From contig NW_003314320.1 in the NCBI RefSeq assembly GCF_000143415.4, positions 614,099-678,098 on the forward strand: 64,000 nucleotides of DNA. The letters are read 5' to 3'. Positions within the stretch are counted from its first letter, which is position 1, and each line of letters starts with the position of its first letter. Under the pieces are notes generated by a model that saw only the letters and a list, made by a program, of their open reading frames with translations, was not told the DNA's origin and did not search any database. Below, piece after piece: positions 61,501 through 64,000 of the stretch. A program made the position numbers and the translations under genes. Origin of the DNA: Selaginella moellendorffii (Eukaryota; Streptophyta; Lycopodiopsida; Selaginellales; Selaginellaceae).

Positions 61501-64000
61501 ATGGAGAAGCAGCCGGATTCTCCCGTCGCGCCTTCGTCTCCGCCGCCGGGCGAGGCGTTGCCAGATTCACAGGGCGAAAAATCGAAGAGCCTCGTGGCGC
61601 CGCAAGCGCAATCGATCCAGGTAAATTTTGATAATGTCGGTGAATCGCTACAGCGATTTCTTGTGGCGGCAGGCTGTGCAATCGCCGCAGCAGCAGCAAG
61701 CATGCAAGAGCGAGGATTATCGGAAGCTCTTCCATCTTCCCGTTGAAGAGGTGTGATCGAATTTTTCTTCGCGACGTCTCCTCCCGCTGAATTTTTGTTC
61801 TCTCTTTCCAGATTCTAGTCCAGGATTTTAACTGCGCCTTCCAGAAGAAGATACTCTTGCAGGTGCTCTTGTCTTTTTACTCACCATTTCCAGTTCTTGT
61901 GTTGTCCGCATTGTAATAAACTAACAAGCAAACAAACGGTGGCAGGGACACATGTACCTCTTTGAGCAATACATATGTTTCTACTCTAACATTTTTGGCT
62001 ACGAGAAGAAGGTATCTATCCACATAGTTCTTCTACTTTCTTCAAGTTCTTTAATTTTTTTTTCAGAAAGTTTTGCCATTGAAAGACGTAGCGTTCGTGC
62101 GTAAGTCATGGACGGCTGGACTTTTTCCAAATGCTATTGAAATTGGCGCCTGGGGGAAGAAGGTAACTTTTGCAGATCGTTTCGACGTTTCACTTGTCGG
62201 CTGATCGCTGCGTTGTTTCAGTATTTCTTTGCATCGTTTCTCTCACGCGACGAAGCGTACAGATTAATTGTAAGAGGATGGTCACGTCACAGTGGTCATG
62301 CAAGAACATCAGAGTTGGTATGTCGCTTCTCTCTGAAGTAACTTTCCAGCAACTTGCCTTACGCTTTCTTTAATTCAACAGCTAGAGCAAATGATTCCTT
62401 CGCAGGCTTCACTGAGCCCGACAATCTGTAAAAACAGGTATAGTCTTACCCATTGGAGAGATCAATCGGTTTCATCTTTTTACTTCTAGCGAAATTCTCG
62501 AAATTCAAGAGGTGGGCTGCACGGAGGAAGGCGATGAAAAACAAGTTCTCCCAAAGTTGGAAGAGAGCACAGTTTCCAGCGCAGTAACGACTGAACCCGG
62601 TGTCAATGAATCGGTTATTTGGAAAATTGAAGACACCCCGCCTCCACCTTGTACGTGTCTATTCTCGAGGTAACATTCGGTCTGGAACATTAGCTTGCTA
62701 AGAAACAAATTTTGTGTTCTTGCAGTGCCTTTGGAGTTCAAGACAATTATGGAATCAGAATTTCCAGTATTTCTGTTACCTGGTTGCTTTTACTTCGAGC
62801 TCACCCCTGGCTGATAGGTTGACGTGCAAGACTTCTTTGAACTTTTCTTCTCTGATAATGCCACCAATTTTGCTGACGTTTTTCGTAAGAGATGTGGCGA
62901 TGAAGGTGAGAACCGCACATTGGTTTCGGATCACACTGAAAATTATATTTTAGATTTTAGGTCCACCCTGTGGTCCTCGCATCCACGCTTTGGCCATGTC
63001 CGTGACATCTCTTTTCGCCACCCGGTGAACTTGTACTTTGGTAAGTGTCTTAAGCTACTTTACTCTCACTGATGTTTGGAACTCCGGCAGGTCCTAAGTC
63101 AGCTGTATGTAGTGAAACACAACGTTTTCGAGTGTACCGTGACAGGTAAGAACTCTGGAATTTTATTAATAAGTTTACAGTTTCTGTGCAGCCATTTGGT
63201 CATTGAGACGTCGCAACAAATGTCGGAGATTCCATACGCTGATTATTTTCACGTAGAGGTATTGTGAACCGGAATATCAATTTTCTGCTGAACTTCTGGA
63301 ATCAGGTGCGATGGGATGTTGAAAGAGTTCCTAAACCAGTCTCATTTCATTCATATGTTCGCGTTTCTATGAACGTTGACTTCTCCAAAAAGACCTTATG
63401 GAGAGGTACGCTATATTCGCAGCGTAAATGCGTGAGAACAATTTTTTTATTCTGGTTTAGGCAAGATCGAGCAAGCAACACTTGACGAATGCAAAGAGAC
63501 GTATTCACTTTGGGTGCAAGAGGTATGCTAGCTTTGTCCCAATCAAACTTTGTGACTAAAGATTAATTTTCTAGGCACACAACGTTCTCAATTCTAGAGC
63601 TGACCCGGGACGCGTGGAAGCTTCACTGGAAAATTCCCCCACAGGTGATCTCCTGGAATGCATAACTCGTTCTTTTTTTTACAATAACGTTTGTGGCCAG
63701 AAGGGAGCAAGCCATCCGAAGACTTGAGCTTGATCGCTGACAGCAGAGAAAGCGAGCACGTACGAACGCGGAAGAAAATCGCGGCACTGCTCGGCGGCAT
63801 TCGCAACTTCGTGCTGCGGTTCCTATCGGAGAATCCTGTAGCCTGTGGGATCCTCCTCATCGCTATCGTCATCGTGCTAGCGCAGGTAGGAAACAGAAGT
63901 TTTCCTTGGAAAGTTCTCTAACTTCGTGACGATGGATGCTCTCTCGCAGGCCTTTACGCTCCTCACAGTGTCAAGCGAGCATCACCATCAATCTCCCGAG
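61501..64000 (+). CDS. GRAM-VASt domain membrane protein (VAD1/LAM-like), 3' end outside window
   Basis: Begins MEKQPDSPVAPSSPPPG with a Pro/Ser-rich N-terminus. The GRAM domain spans about 61680-62400: YRKLFHLPVEE, ILVQDFNCAFQKKILLQGHMYLFEQYICFYSNIFGYEKK, KVLPLKDVAFVRKSWTAGLFPNAIEI, KYFFASFLSRDEAYRLI. The VASt domain runs from about 62820: VQDFFELFFSDNATNFADVFRKRCGDE, STLWSSHPRFGHVRDISFRHPVNLYFG, HLVIETSQQMSEIPYADYFHVEVRWDVER, SYVRVSMNVDFSKKTLWRGKIEQATLDECKETYSLWVQ. Near the end RKKIAALLGGIRN leads into a membrane segment (PVACGILLIAIVIVLAQAFTLLTV). VASt is the StART-like sterol-binding fold of ER contact-site Lam/Ysp proteins; Arabidopsis VAD1 is a cell-death regulator. The frame is open at 64000, so the stop lies beyond. 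Confidence 0.92.

Overview
This is nuclear DNA of a land plant. The intron-split genes are plant or eukaryote-wide families (VAP27, plastidial pyruvate kinase, AGC-VIII kinase, PPR proteins, GRAM-VASt, SEC14, CFIm25). Most introns whose ends I could place are only about 45-65 bp, intergenic spaces are short, and the PPR gene is a long intronless run of 31-residue S motifs. That combination fits the lycophyte Selaginella best, probably S. moellendorffii; this is inference from gene style, not a database match.

Layout. 0-12 kb: PPR gene (-) head-to-head with N-myristoyltransferase (+), VAP27 (+), a broken cytochrome P450 (+), SF3a subunit 2 (+) tail-to-tail with TFIIH p62/TFB1 (-). 12-20 kb: tRNA-Thr(AGU), a FAN/NSMAF-type GRAM-BEACH-WD40 gene (+), 2 kb without genes, a plant C2H2 zinc-finger gene (-). 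21-34 kb is dense: DUF218 membrane protein (-) head-to-head with TRAPPC2L (+), ribosomal protein eL19 (+), a PH-type oxysterol-binding-protein-related protein (+), a GPI-type aspartic protease (+), an HhH-deoxynucleoside kinase (-), mitochondrial-type ClpP (-). 33.9-40.8 kb: a strongly AT-rich, gene-free island with a 100-N assembly gap flanked by poly-G and a faint retroelement trace. 40.9-64 kb: a frameshifted PPR relic (-), a gar2-related plant protein (-) divergent from plastidial pyruvate kinase beta (+), a D6PK-like AGC kinase (+), a DENN protein (+) tail-to-tail with CFIm25 (-), a long coiled-coil protein (-), a SEC14-type lipid-transfer protein (+), and a GRAM-VASt protein (+) cut by the window edge.

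The genes form no single pathway. Several serve membranes and lipids (VAP27, ORP, SEC14, GRAM-VASt, TRAPPC2L, DENN, FAN-like BEACH); VAP and ORP proteins commonly act together at ER contact sites, but their closeness here is not evidence of co-regulation. Others serve RNA and transcription (SF3a2, TFB1, CFIm25, eL19, tRNA-Thr) or organelles (PPR, ClpP, pyruvate kinase, dNK).

I found no convincing new biological system, CRISPR array or prokaryotic-style cluster. Points most worth a second look: telo-box motifs at many gene starts, two very short bidirectional spacers, a GC-AG intron in the protease, hairpin-forming tandem repeats in the kinase intron, the P450 wreck with its AT-rich insert, and the AT-rich island around the gap.
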